From assembly GCA_016861045.1 (NCBI GenBank), contig BOKP01000001.1, positions 747,529-811,528 of the forward strand: DNA of 64,000 nt, in the 5' to 3' direction. The position numbers were made by a program, and so were the translations under genes. The notes under the pieces were generated by a model. That model saw nothing but the letters and a program-made list of their open reading frames with translations, was not told where the DNA came from and searched no databases. The stretch comes from Actinomycetes bacterium. GTDB lineage: Bacteria; Actinomycetota; Thermoleophilia; Solirubrobacterales; 70-9. This document shows positions 16,628 to 25,825 of the stretch, piece after piece; positions within the stretch are counted from its first letter, which is position 1, and every line of letters begins with the position of its first letter.

Positions 16628-19315
16628 ATGGGGTGGTCGGTGAAGGTGAGGTCCGGTGATGCCCGCCGCCTGATCACCGTCGAAGGCGAGCTGACGATCG
16701 GCCGCGGCGTCGACGGCGCCGGCGGCCTGCCCGAGGACCGCAAGGTCTCCCGCCGCCACGCCCGGTTCCTCCTCGCGGCCGACGGCGCGCTCCTGGTCGA
16801 GGATCTGGGCTCGGCGAACGGGACCGAGGTGAACGGGGTCGCGCTCGAGCCGGGCGCGCCGCGCGAGCTCGACACCGGGGACGTGATCGCCGCCGGCAGC
16901 ACGGTGCTCGAGGTCGGGGAGCGGATCGATGCCGGCCCGGGCCCGTCGCGGCCGCTGTCCCCGCCGGCGCCCGGGCGCGCGTCCGAGCCCGACCCGGCCC
17001 GGCTCCCGACCCCGGTCGAGCAGCTGGGCTCGCCGTCCTCGGTGCGCCCGCCCTCGGCGCCGGCGCCCGGGCCGATCGCGGGCGAGGTGCTCCACGCGGG
17101 TGGCCGCGCGGCCATCGGCGCCGGGGGCGTCACGATCGGCGCCGATCCCGGCTGCGAGGTGGTTGTCGAGGGTCGGACCGCGGCCGGGCGCCACGCGACG
17201 ATTCGCGAGCGTGACGGCCGCCACTACCTCGCCGACCTCGGCGCCGGCACGGGCACGCGCCTCAACGGGGAGCTCCTGCGGGGCGAGTCGCGATGGCTCA
17301 ACAGCGGCGATTCGATCGAGGTCGGCGGCGAGGCGCTTCGCTACGTCGCCGGCGAGCGCACCCGCCTCGGCGCGGCCGCCGCGCCGGCCGCCGCCGCGGA
17401 GACCATCCACCTCGGCTCCGGGGCGCTGACGATCGGCCGCGACCCGGCGAACGAGGTCGTCCTCGACGACCCGAACGTCTCCCGGTTCCACGCCGAGGTG
17501 CGGCCGGTCGACGGCGCGTCGGAAGTCCGCGACCTCGGCTCGCGCAACGGCACCAGGGTCGACGGCGGGTTCGTCGGCGGGAGCGTCGTGATCAGGCCGG
17601 GTGCGGAGATCGGGATCGGCCCGTTCCGGCTCGTCTTCGACGGCAGCCGCTTCGTCCGTCGCGACGACCGGGGAGCGATGCGGCTGCGCGGCGAGGAGGT
17701 GTCGATGCAGGTTCGCGACAAGCTGATCCTCAACCGGGCCTCGATCGCGGTCGAGCCCGGCGAGTTCGTCGTCGTCATCGGCGAGAGCGGGTCCGGCAAG
17801 ACCACGCTCGTGAAGGCCCTGGCCGGCGTCACCGACCCGACCGGGGGGCGCGTGCTGGTCAGCGGCGAGCCGGTCCAGAGCCGCCTCACCGACATCGGCT
17901 ACGTGCCGCAGGACGAGATCGTCCACCGCGGCCTGACCGTGGTCGAGGGACTGCGCTACGCCGCCTGGCTGCGGCTGCCCGGGGACTCGACCCGCGAGGA
18001 CATCGACGATGCCGTCGATCGCGTCCTCGAGGAGCTCGACCTCGCCCCCCATGCCGACACCCGGATCGGCTCGCTCTCGGGCGGGCAGCGAAAGCGCGTC
18101 GGGGTCGGGACCGAGCTCGTCAACCGGCCGAGCCTGCTGTTCCTCGACGAGCCCACCACCGGCCTCGATCCCGGCCTCGAGACGCGGCTGATGGAGATCT
18201 TCCGCGAGCTCGCCGAGCCGGGGCGGCGCAGCGTCACCGTGGTCACGCACGCGACCAAGAACCTCGACCTCCCGGACAAGGTCTGCGTGATGGGCCAGGG
18301 GGGAGAGCTCTGCTTCTTCGGCCCGCCCGAGGAGGCCAAGGAGTTCTTCGGGACGGCGAGCTTCGACGGCATCTACTCGGCGCTCGAGGGGCGGCCGGCG
18401 CCCCAGTGGCGGCGCGAGTTCGAGGCTGAGCGCGGCGAGGCCCTGCCGACGCTCGAGGAGCCCGCCCCGGCGCCGTCGGCCCCGCGCCCGCGGCGCCCGC
18501 GCCCCGACGTCGGTCGCCAGTCGACGCTCCTCGCCCGCCGCTACCTGACCCTGATGGTGCGCGACCGTCGCAACCTGGCGATCCTGCTCGGCCAGGTGCC
18601 CCTGATCGCGCTCGGGATCGCGCTGTTGTTCAAGTCCGATGTGCTCCGCGGCTCGGTTGACACCAACAACGCGGCACTCCTGCTGTTCCTCGTCGTCACC
18701 TCGATGATCTGGCTCGGGGCGATCGACGCGGCCCGCGAGATCATCAAGGAGCGGCCGCTGATGGAGCGCGAGCGCGCGATCGGGGTGCGCCTCAGCGCCT
18801 ACCTCGGATCGAAGTCCATCGTCCTGTTCGGGCTCGTGGTCGTCCAGGCGGCGCTGCTCGGCGCGGTCACGTTCGGGCTCCGCCCGCTGTACGAGTCGCC
18901 GCCGACGTACCTCGCCCTGTTCGCGGTGCTGGCCGTGACCGGGTTCGTCTCGGTCGCGATGGGCCTCTGGATCTCGTCGCTGGTCTCGAGCGAGGATCAG
19001 GCCGCCAGCTTCATCCCGCTGGCGCTGATCCCGCAACTCCTGTTCGGGGGGGCGATCGTCGCCGTCGAGGAGATGAGCGGGGCGATGCAGCAGCTCTCGA
19101 AGCTCGTCTACTCGCGCTGGGCCTTCGCCGACATCGGGGCCGCCATCGACCTCGGCGATCGGATCCGCCAGACGACTCACTCGATCCCGAGCCGCTACAC
19201 GCCCGACTTCTTCGAGCTCCCGCTCGGGCGCGGGGTCGCGATCCTGGCGGCCTTCCTGCTCGCCTTCCTCGCGCTCACCTATGTGACCCTCGAGATCAAC
19301 CGCCGGGAGGGGTAG
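16628..19315 (+). CDS. Triple-FHA ABC transporter (ABCG/Rv1747-like exporter)
   Basis: This 895-residue fused exporter has three FHA domains at ~20-90, ~150-225 and ~262-340. An ABC ATPase follows at ~365-590 (Walker A GESGSGKTTL, signature LSGGQRKR, Walker B LLFLDEPTTGLDP), then an ABC-2 membrane domain with about six TMs. FHA1 (SRRHA, GSANGT) and FHA3 (SRFHA, GSRNGT) keep the phosphothreonine residues; FHA2 does not (AAGRHA, GAGTGT). The architecture resembles mycobacterial Rv1747, whose FHA domains are controlled by kinase PknF and which exports cell-envelope components; the substrate here is unknown. The kinase gene starts 16 bp downstream. Some long upstream in-frame codons exist but lack homology. 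Confidence 0.9.
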   Translation: MGWSVKVRSGDARRLITVEGELTIGRGVDGAGGLPEDRKVSRRHARFLLAADGALLVEDLGSANGTEVNGVALEPGAPRELDTGDVIAAGSTVLEVGERIDAGPGPSRPLSPPAPGRASEPDPARLPTPVEQLGSPSSVRPPSAPAPGPIAGEVLHAGGRAAIGAGGVTIGADPGCEVVVEGRTAAGRHATIRERDGRHYLADLGAGTGTRLNGELLRGESRWLNSGDSIEVGGEALRYVAGERTRLGAAAAPAAAAETIHLGSGALTIGRDPANEVVLDDPNVSRFHAEVRPVDGASEVRDLGSRNGTRVDGGFVGGSVVIRPGAEIGIGPFRLVFDGSRFVRRDDRGAMRLRGEEVSMQVRDKLILNRASIAVEPGEFVVVIGESGSGKTTLVKALAGVTDPTGGRVLVSGEPVQSRLTDIGYVPQDEIVHRGLTVVEGLRYAAWLRLPGDSTREDIDDAVDRVLEELDLAPHADTRIGSLSGGQRKRVGVGTELVNRPSLLFLDEPTTGLDPGLETRLMEIFRELAEPGRRSVTVVTHATKNLDLPDKVCVMGQGGELCFFGPPEEAKEFFGTASFDGIYSALEGRPAPQWRREFEAERGEALPTLEEPAPAPSAPRPRRPRPDVGRQSTLLARRYLTLMVRDRRNLAILLGQVPLIALGIALLFKSDVLRGSVDTNNAALLLFLVVTSMIWLGAIDAAREIIKERPLMERERAIGVRLSAYLGSKSIVLFGLVVVQAALLGAVTFGLRPLYESPPTYLALFAVLAVTGFVSVAMGLWISSLVSSEDQAASFIPLALIPQLLFGGAIVAVEEMSGAMQQLSKLVYSRWAFADIGAAIDLGDRIRQTTHSIPSRYTPDFFELPLGRGVAILAAFLLAFLALTYVTLEINRREG

Positions 19316-19331
19316 GCCGAAGGGGCCGCTG

Positions 19332-22300
19332 ATGGGCCGGCGCGGGATCGGAATCGGCAGCACGATCGCCGGGCGCAGGCTCGAGGCGGAGATCGGCCGC
19401 GGCGGCATGGGCGTCGTCTATCGGGCCGAGAACGACCGCCTCGACCGGATGGAGGCGGTCAAGGTGATCGCCGACGACCTCGCCCGCGACCGCGGCTTTC
19501 GCGAGCGGTTCCTGCGCGAGGCGATGATCGCGGTCGCGGTCGAGCACCCCCACGTGATCCCCGTCTACGACGCCGACGAGGCGGCGGGCGGGCACCTGTT
19601 CATCGCGATGCGCTACGTCAGCGAGGGCTGGAACCTGGCCAGCCTGATCGGCCAGCGCGGGCGGCTCGAGCCGCGCCTGGCGGCCCAGATCGTCTCCGAC
19701 ATCGCCTCCGCGATCGACGCCGCCCACGCCCGCGACCTCGTTCATCGCGACGTCAAGCCGACCAACATCCTCATCGTCGACCAGCGCTCCCACCACTCCT
19801 ACCTGACCGACTTCGGCCTCTCCAAGCGCGTCTCCTCGAAGACGATGCTGAGCGGCGCCGGCGCCGTGATCGGGACCGTCGACTACATGTCGCCGGAGCA
19901 GGCGCAGGGGCGCGAGGTCGATCATCGCACCGACGTCTACGCGCTCGGGGTGACGCTGTTCGAGGCGCTGAGCGGGCGGGTGCCGTATCTGAACGAGACC
20001 AACGAGGGGCGGCTGCTGGCCAAGGTCCAGGAGCCGGCGCCGATGGTCACCCAGGTCGCCGCCGGGATCCCGCCCGCGTTCGACGCGGTCCTCGCCCGCG
20101 CCCTCGCCCGCGACCCCGAGGAGCGCTATGCCTCCGCCGGGGAGCTCGGGCGCGCCGCTCAGGAGGCGGCCGGACGGCCGTCGTCGGTCACCAGCAGCCG
20201 TGAGATCGGGGTCGGCTCGGTGATCGCCGACTGCCTGATCGAGGAGGTGGCGGGAGAGGGCGGCATGGCGGTCGTCTACCGGGCGACGCAGCAGAGCCTC
20301 GGGCGCGAGGTCGCGGTCAAGGTGATGGCGCCCGGGCTCGCCGACCGGCCCGAGTTCCGGACCCGCTTCGAGCGCGAGTGGAAGATCGCTGCGGCGCTCG
20401 AGCACCCGGGCGTCGTCCCGATCCTCTGGGCCGGAGAGCATGACGGCCGCCTCTTCATCGTCATGCGGTTCGTCGCCGGGGGGACCCTTCGGGAGCGGCT
20501 CGCCGAGCGCGGCCGGCTCGAGCCCGAGCTCGCGGTCGAGGTCCTCGAGCAGCTCGCCGACGCCCTCGACGCCGCCCACTCGCGCGGGCTCGTCCACCGC
20601 GACATCAAGCCCGGCAACGTGCTCGTCGACGAGTCGAGCGGCGCCGTCTACCTGACCGACTTCGGGCTCGCCAAGGAGCTCGGCGACGACACCACCGACG
20701 TCGGCGAGCAGGTGATGGGCACCGCCCGCTACATGCCGCCGGAGCGCCACGGCGGTGGGCCCGTCGACGAGATCCGCGGCGACGTCTACTCGCTCGGCTG
20801 CCTGCTCTGGGACATGCTGGCCGGCAGCGAGCGGCCCCGCCTGGAGACGATCGCCGGCGTGGCGCCGGAGCTCGCCGCGGTCGTCACGCGGGCGATGAGC
20901 GAGGATCCGCGGCAGCGCTTCGGCTCGGCCGGGACGATGGCGGCCGCCGCCCGCGCCGCGCTCGCGTCGGCGCCGCCACCGACCGAGGAGGGGGCGCCTC
21001 TCCGGCCCGCCGCGCCCCGGCCCGCGCCGCCGCCGCGCCGGCGCCCGTTCGAGCCGGCGCCCTTGTCGAGCGGGCTCTCCCGGCGGGTGGTCGATCTCTG
21101 CGACTCGGTGCTCGCGATGGGGGTCGCCGAGGGTCCCGCCCTCGCCGACCTCGCCGCGGTGCGCGAGCGTCTCGTCGCGCCGCTTCTGCTCGCGATCTCG
21201 GGACGGCCGGGCAGTGGGCGCTCGACGCTGGTCAGCGCGCTGGTCGGGCGCCGGCTCGCCGGCGGCGCCGGCTACGGCGCCCTCGCGGCCCCGCTCGAGA
21301 TCGCCTACGGGGATCGCGAGCGGGTCGTCGCCGTGACGGCTTCCGGCGAGCGGATCGAGCAGGGGTTGACGCCGGAGGGCCTTCTGCCCGATTGCCTGCT
21401 CGAGCCCGATGGGGGGCTCGGACGGATCGCCGTCGAGCTCCCGGTCGAGTCGCTTCGGACCGTCTCCCTCGCGGTCGGCCGCGCGGACGACGCCGATGCG
21501 GTCCTCCTGATCGTCGCCGCCGACGAGGCCACGGATGCGGCCACGGTCGCGGACGAGTGCGTCGCGGAGCCGGTGCGGCGGTCGCTCTCGGCGGTCAACT
21601 GCGCGGCGGCGCTGACGAAGCCCGACCTCGTCGCCGGCGAGCTCGGTGAGGCGCTCGCGGCCGTCCGCTCGTCGCTCGGCCACGCGATCGCGACCGTCGT
21701 CCCCCTCGACGGCCTGATCGCGGCCCTCGCCGCCACCGGAGCACCGGTCGGGGAGGACGTGGCCCTGATCGGCGAGCTCGCCGCGGCGGGGACCGATCGC
21801 GACGCGCTGCTGGCCACCGCCGGGGCGTTCACCGCCGGCGCCACCGCGATCGGCGCCGAGGAGCGCGCGGCGCTGCTCGACCGCTACGGGCTCTCGGGCC
21901 TGCGCTGGGCGCTCGAGCTCGCCGACTCCGGCGGGCTCACCGGGGTCGGACTGCGGCGGCGGCTGCGCGAGGTCTCGGGGCTCCCGGAGCTCGAGGAGGC
22001 GATCGACGGATTCCACCAGCGCAGCGACGCGCTGAAGGCGGACCGGGCGCTCGACCGGCTCGAGGAGCTCGCCTACGAGCACCCCGAGCTGGCGCTCCTC
22101 GGCGATCACGTCGAGGCGCTGCGGCTCGCGCCGGAGATGCACCTGGTCGGCCTGATCCGCGCCTATCAACGGATCGTCATCGACGGGGTCGAGGTCCCGG
22201 ACGAGCTCCTCGGCGACCTCGAGCGCCTGATCACGGGCCGCACCCGGGCGCAGCGGTTCGGGATCGACGAGGACCGGACGAGCGACGTCCGCGCCGCCGC

Positions 22301-22433
22301 CCTCGCCGGCTTCCGCGCCTGGAAGATGCTCGAGAACGCCGGCAACGCCGGCCCCGCGGCCCGCCGCGTCGCCCGCCTCGTCGCCCGCTCCTACGAGCAG
22401 TACGCGCGTGACGCCGAGGCGGCGACGCAGTGA
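19332..22433 (+). CDS. Tandem Ser/Thr protein kinase fused to a P-loop GTPase-like domain
   Basis: This 1033-residue soluble protein contains two complete Hanks-type kinases. Kinase 1 (~13-275) has GRGGMGVVY, Lys44 (EAVKV), HRDVKPTN (Asp140) and DFG (Asp160). Kinase 2 (~297-545) has GEGGMAVVY, REVAVKV, HRDIKPGN and DFG. A Pro/Arg linker leads to a P-loop NTPase with G1-like SGRPGSGRSTL near 620 and TKPDL as a possible G4, followed by a helical C-terminus, which suggests a dynamin- or Era-like GTPase. No TM is present. It is co-transcribed with the triple-FHA exporter and is the obvious kinase for all FHA proteins of the locus. I know no well-studied protein with this domain order. Confidence 0.88.
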   Translation: MGRRGIGIGSTIAGRRLEAEIGRGGMGVVYRAENDRLDRMEAVKVIADDLARDRGFRERFLREAMIAVAVEHPHVIPVYDADEAAGGHLFIAMRYVSEGWNLASLIGQRGRLEPRLAAQIVSDIASAIDAAHARDLVHRDVKPTNILIVDQRSHHSYLTDFGLSKRVSSKTMLSGAGAVIGTVDYMSPEQAQGREVDHRTDVYALGVTLFEALSGRVPYLNETNEGRLLAKVQEPAPMVTQVAAGIPPAFDAVLARALARDPEERYASAGELGRAAQEAAGRPSSVTSSREIGVGSVIADCLIEEVAGEGGMAVVYRATQQSLGREVAVKVMAPGLADRPEFRTRFEREWKIAAALEHPGVVPILWAGEHDGRLFIVMRFVAGGTLRERLAERGRLEPELAVEVLEQLADALDAAHSRGLVHRDIKPGNVLVDESSGAVYLTDFGLAKELGDDTTDVGEQVMGTARYMPPERHGGGPVDEIRGDVYSLGCLLWDMLAGSERPRLETIAGVAPELAAVVTRAMSEDPRQRFGSAGTMAAAARAALASAPPPTEEGAPLRPAAPRPAPPPRRRPFEPAPLSSGLSRRVVDLCDSVLAMGVAEGPALADLAAVRERLVAPLLLAISGRPGSGRSTLVSALVGRRLAGGAGYGALAAPLEIAYGDRERVVAVTASGERIEQGLTPEGLLPDCLLEPDGGLGRIAVELPVESLRTVSLAVGRADDADAVLLIVAADEATDAATVADECVAEPVRRSLSAVNCAAALTKPDLVAGELGEALAAVRSSLGHAIATVVPLDGLIAALAATGAPVGEDVALIGELAAAGTDRDALLATAGAFTAGATAIGAEERAALLDRYGLSGLRWALELADSGGLTGVGLRRRLREVSGLPELEEAIDGFHQRSDALKADRALDRLEELAYEHPELALLGDHVEALRLAPEMHLVGLIRAYQRIVIDGVEVPDELLGDLERLITGRTRAQRFGIDEDRTSDVRAAALAGFRAWKMLENAGNAGPAARRVARLVARSYEQYARDAEAATQ

Positions 22434-22492
22434 CCGGACGCGCCGATCCCCGCGGGCGACGACCCGTGTCTGGCCACGGTGTCCCGCTCCCG

Positions 22493-22507
22493 CCGCTCGC
22501 GGAGCGG
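22493..22507. terminator. Hairpin between convergent kinase and pyrophosphatase genes
   Basis: CCGCTC-gcg-GAGCGG forms a 6-bp stem in the 100-bp gap between the two gene ends. There is no U-tract. Confidence 0.4.
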
Positions 22508-22533
22508 ATCGGGCCCGAGCCGTTCCGCCCGGA

Positions 22534-24204
22534 TCAGGCTCCGAGCAGAACCGGGGCGACCTGCTTCTTGCGCGACATGACGCCGGGGAGCTCGAAGAGG
22601 CCGTACTCGTCCGGATCCCCGAACGCGCGGCGGAGCGGCGCCTCGTCGCCGGAGGCGATCAGCGTCGTCCCCCGAGCGAGGATGTCGGTGACCATCAGCG
22701 CCGCGAGCGAGTGGCCGTTTCGCTCGCGGACCTCGGCGATCGCTTCGGTGAGCTCCTCGCGCCGCTCGAGCACACCGCCGCCGACGGTCTCGATCTGGGC
22801 GATCGAGACCGTCTCGCCGGAGGCGAGCGTGTACTCCTTGGCGTCGCGGGTGACGATCTCGCGCGCCGTGAGCTCGGTCACATCGGAGGTCGAGGCGAAC
22901 ATCTCGCGCCCGAGATCGATCGCGTTGACGTCGACCAGGTCCTCGAGCTCGTTGATCGCGTCGCGGTCGCGGTCGGTCGTCGTCGGCGAGTTGAGCAGGA
23001 CCGTGTCGGAGAGGATCGCGCAGAGCAGCATGATCGCCGTCGAGTCCATCGGGTCGACGCCGTTGGCGGCGTAACGCTCGGCGATCAGCGTCGCCGTCGA
23101 TCCGACCGGGTCGAAGGTGGCGGTCACCGGGATCCGCGTCTCGATCGAGCCGATGTGGTGGTGGTCGAGGATCTCGACGATCTCGGCCTGCTCGACGCCC
23201 GGCACGCTCTGCGCCGCCTCGGCGTGGTCGACGAGGATCACCCGCCGCGGCCTCGGGGCGACCAGGTCGCTGCGGGTGAGCAGCCCGACCGGCCGCTTGC
23301 GCCCGTCGACGGCGACGGCGGCGCGGTAGTGAACGTCCTTGACCTGCTCGGAGATCTCGACGATCAGGTCGTCCGGGTCGACCGTCAGCGGCTCGCGGTC
23401 GGCCAGGCCCTCGCAGGGCGAGGCCAGGGTCACCATCCGGCAGCTCACGTAGGAGTCGAGCGGGCTGACCACGATCCGGCAGCGGCGCTCGCGGGCGAGC
23501 TCGCGGATCTCGGGCTCGGGAGCGATGCCGTTGCTCGCGATCAGCACGGCCGCGCCGAGCTCGATCGACTGCCGCTGGGCGTCGAGGCGGTTGCCGACGA
23601 CGACGACGTCGCCGTCGGAGATCCGGCTCCTGCTCCGCGCGGCGTCGATCGAGTGGACCCAGACGCGGCCGGCGACGGTCCCGTCCTCGCCCTCGACCAG
23701 CTCGCCGTCGAGGACCGCGACGATCGCCGAGATGGTGGTCGGCGCGTCGGCGAGGCTGTGCGTCCTCCCGGTCTCGCGGATGTAGCGGTGGGCGAGGGCG
23801 CGCTCGGTCATCACCCCGACGAGCTCCCCCTCGTCGCCGACGATCGGGACGATGTCGAGGTCGTCGGCTGCCATCGTCCGCCCGACCTCGCGCAGCGGCT
23901 CGCCGTGCCCGGCGACCGGGAAGTCCTCCCGCATCACGTCCCGCACCCTGAGGAAGACGTGTCCCATCCGCTCGGGGAGCCGGGCTCCGCTGCGCTCCAG
24001 CGCCCAGGCGGTCTGCGCGTTGACCCTGCCGAGCCGGACCGGCACGTACTCGCTGTCGGGATCGAGCTGCTGCTTGAGCTCGGCGTAGGCGATCGCCGAG
24101 GCGATCGAGTCGGTGTCGGGGTTGCGGTGGCCGGTGACGTAGATCCGCCGCCGCCGCGGGTCGATCGGCTCCTCGCTGCTCACCGCCGGCGAATCATCGA
24201 GCAT
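22534..24204 (-). CDS. ppaC: Manganese-dependent inorganic pyrophosphatase (family II) with CBS/DRTGG insert
   Basis: This 556-residue DHH-superfamily enzyme hydrolyses pyrophosphate. Catalytic and metal motifs are GHRNPDTDSI near 25, VDHAEAAQ near 330, EILDHHHIG near 348 and GSTATLIAERY, followed by the DHHA2 domain. A ~200-residue insert carries CBS motifs (RDVMREDFPV and VKDVHYRAAVAV) flanking a DRTGG-like region, as in adenine-nucleotide-regulated CBS-pyrophosphatases, so AMP/ADP inhibition and ATP or ApnA activation are likely. It lies convergent with the kinase gene, and a strong hairpin separates it from the gene upstream. Confidence 0.9.
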   Translation of the reverse strand: MLDDSPAVSSEEPIDPRRRRIYVTGHRNPDTDSIASAIAYAELKQQLDPDSEYVPVRLGRVNAQTAWALERSGARLPERMGHVFLRVRDVMREDFPVAGHGEPLREVGRTMAADDLDIVPIVGDEGELVGVMTERALAHRYIRETGRTHSLADAPTTISAIVAVLDGELVEGEDGTVAGRVWVHSIDAARSRSRISDGDVVVVGNRLDAQRQSIELGAAVLIASNGIAPEPEIRELARERRCRIVVSPLDSYVSCRMVTLASPCEGLADREPLTVDPDDLIVEISEQVKDVHYRAAVAVDGRKRPVGLLTRSDLVAPRPRRVILVDHAEAAQSVPGVEQAEIVEILDHHHIGSIETRIPVTATFDPVGSTATLIAERYAANGVDPMDSTAIMLLCAILSDTVLLNSPTTTDRDRDAINELEDLVDVNAIDLGREMFASTSDVTELTAREIVTRDAKEYTLASGETVSIAQIETVGGGVLERREELTEAIAEVRERNGHSLAALMVTDILARGTTLIASGDEAPLRRAFGDPDEYGLFELPGVMSRKKQVAPVLLGA

Positions 24205-24217
24205 CTCCCCGGGACGT

Positions 24218-24256
24218 GGGTCGCCGAGCCTTCGCGGAGCGTCGCCTCGGCGACCC
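24218..24256 (-). terminator. Terminator after the AAA ATPase-thioesterase operon
   Basis: GGGTCGCCGAG (24218-24228) and CTCGGCGACCC (24246-24256) form a perfect 11-bp stem with a 17-nt loop just beyond the thioesterase stop. Confidence 0.6.
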
Positions 24257-24273
24257 GCCCCCGATCCCGCGGC

Positions 24274-24696
24274 TCAGCCCTTTCGGTCGCCCAGGTAGGG
24301 CTCGAACGCGGTCCTGACCGAATCCGGGATCGGGACGGGACGGCCATCGCCGGGACCGACGAAGACGTGACGGAGCTCGCCCTCGGCGACTACGACCGAG
24401 TCGCGAACGACCTCGATCGCGGTCGTCATCGAGGTCCTGCCGATTCGCGAGACCGCGGCGCGCAGCTCGAAGACATCGTCGAAGCGCAGCGAGTCCAGGT
24501 AGCGGATCCCGGCCTCGGCGACGACGAGGTCGACCCCCGCGTCGGCGGTCGCCTGCTCGTAGGGGCCGACCGCCTCACGCCAGATCTCGGTCATCGCGAC
24601 GTCGAAGTACTCGAGGTAGCGGGCGTTGAAGACGATCCCCTGCGGGTCGCACTCGGCGAAGCGGACCCGCATCCCGTAGGTCATCGAGCGGCTCAC
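24274..24696 (-). CDS. 4HBT-type hot-dog acyl-CoA thioesterase
   Basis: This 140-residue hot-dog protein has the YbgC/4-hydroxybenzoyl-CoA thioesterase opening MRVRFAECDPQGIVFNARYL, where Asp of AECDPQG is the catalytic residue of that subgroup. It then continues through ...GIRYLDSLRFDDVFELRA and the C-terminal strand GELRHVFV. It should hydrolyse an acyl-CoA thioester. The GTG start at 24696 overlaps the AAA ATPase stop (GTGA), so the two are translationally coupled, although their jobs have no obvious link. A strong hairpin follows the gene. Confidence 0.85.
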   Translation of the reverse strand: MSRSMTYGMRVRFAECDPQGIVFNARYLEYFDVAMTEIWREAVGPYEQATADAGVDLVVAEAGIRYLDSLRFDDVFELRAAVSRIGRTSMTTAIEVVRDSVVVAEGELRHVFVGPGDGRPVPIPDSVRTAFEPYLGDRKG

Positions 24697-25814
24697 TCCG
24701 CCGTCCTCCCGGCGGCGACCCACTCGCCGAGCAGCGGGTCGACGACCCGGTAACCGGTCCTGGCCGCCGGGTCGGGCTGGATCTCGCCGCTGTCGAGGAG
24801 GGCGTCGACCGCTGCCTTCGCCGACCCGCCCCGCGAGCCGCCGTGGCGGCGGCCGGCGGCGTAGATGCCGTCGCGGTTCTCGGCGACCGCGGTCAGCACC
24901 CGCCGCTGACCGGTGCTCAGTCCGTTCCAGATCGCCCGCAGCTCGTCCTGGACTTCGGCCATCGCGCGGTCCGCCGCCGCCGGCCACTCCTCGTCACCGG
25001 CCCGCCCGCCGGGGGCGGTCCGCTCCCAGAGCAGGTGGGCGAGCAGCATCGTCCGCTGCGGGTGGCCGCGGGCGAGATCGAGCAGCGGATCGAGGGCGTC
25101 CCCGATCTCGCGGTTGGTGGCGCGGAAGCGGGCGTCGATGTGCGAGGCGACGTCGACGGGATCGAGCGGGGAGAGGTCGAGCGCCCGCGCCTGGCCGTAG
25201 AGCGCCCGGCGCCTGTCGGCGAACAGGCTGCGCATCATCCCGAGCTGCGAGCCGGCGAACACGTAGCTGGCCGCGTCGCCGTGGTGCTGGATCTCGCTGC
25301 GGATCACCGCGTCGGCGCGGTCGGAGGCGGTGAGGACGTCCTGGAACTCGTCGAAGACGACCAGCGTCCGTGTCCCGGTGCGCTCGAACATCCGCCGCGG
25401 GATCGCAAGCCGCTCGAGCAGTGGCGGCTCGGCGGCGGGGTCGAGCGCGATCGCGAGGTCGGCCCCGGCGCCCTCCCCGGCCCCGATCCGCAGGCTCGGC
25501 CGCAGCCGCCGCCGGAAGCCCGCGAACCAGGCCGCGACACCGCCCTCGAGCTGGGAGGCGTAGGCGCGCTCGACGCGGGCGGCTACGTCGGCCAGCGTCA
25601 GGACGCCGAAGAAGTCGACGTGGACCGTGTTCCAGCCCTCCTTCGCGAGCTCCTCCGCGAGCCGTGTCAGAAGCGACGTCTTGCCGTACCGGCGCGGGGC
25701 GACGATCCGGCTGTTGTTGCCGCTGACCGCGATCTCGACGAGCGTCTCGGTCTCCTCGTCGCGGTCGATCAGCTCGCTCGGCGGCAGCGGCTCGCTGTAG
25801 CGGAACGGGTTCAT
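24693..25814 (-). CDS. AAA-type ATPase with C-terminal winged-helix region (archaeal-ATPase-like)
   Basis: This 373-residue STAND/AAA-type ATPase has Walker A APRRYGKTSLL at ~39-49, Walker B TLVVFDEFQD near 155 and sensor FAGSQLG near 190. Its C-terminal ~90 residues (IWNGLSTGQRRVLTAVAENR..., ALLDSGEIQPDP) look like a winged helix. Such proteins often act as nucleotide-controlled regulators or in DNA-associated defence or maintenance roles; the function here is unknown. It has an unusual upstream region with three TAGAGC-based operators spaced 23 bp apart overlapping a TATTAT -10, which suggests tight repression, perhaps by its own DNA-binding domain. Confidence 0.75.
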   Translation of the reverse strand: MNPFRYSEPLPPSELIDRDEETETLVEIAVSGNNSRIVAPRRYGKTSLLTRLAEELAKEGWNTVHVDFFGVLTLADVAARVERAYASQLEGGVAAWFAGFRRRLRPSLRIGAGEGAGADLAIALDPAAEPPLLERLAIPRRMFERTGTRTLVVFDEFQDVLTASDRADAVIRSEIQHHGDAASYVFAGSQLGMMRSLFADRRRALYGQARALDLSPLDPVDVASHIDARFRATNREIGDALDPLLDLARGHPQRTMLLAHLLWERTAPGGRAGDEEWPAAADRAMAEVQDELRAIWNGLSTGQRRVLTAVAENRDGIYAAGRRHGGSRGGSAKAAVDALLDSGEIQPDPAARTGYRVVDPLLGEWVAAGRTAE

Positions 25815-25825
25815 GTTCGCGCGGG

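Noticed and set aside
19296-22169. 957-codon minus-strand frame opposite the kinase gene
   Set aside because: It is a shadow of the kinase, rich in Arg/Gly/Pro/Asp with no motif. The plus strand has complete kinase motifs.
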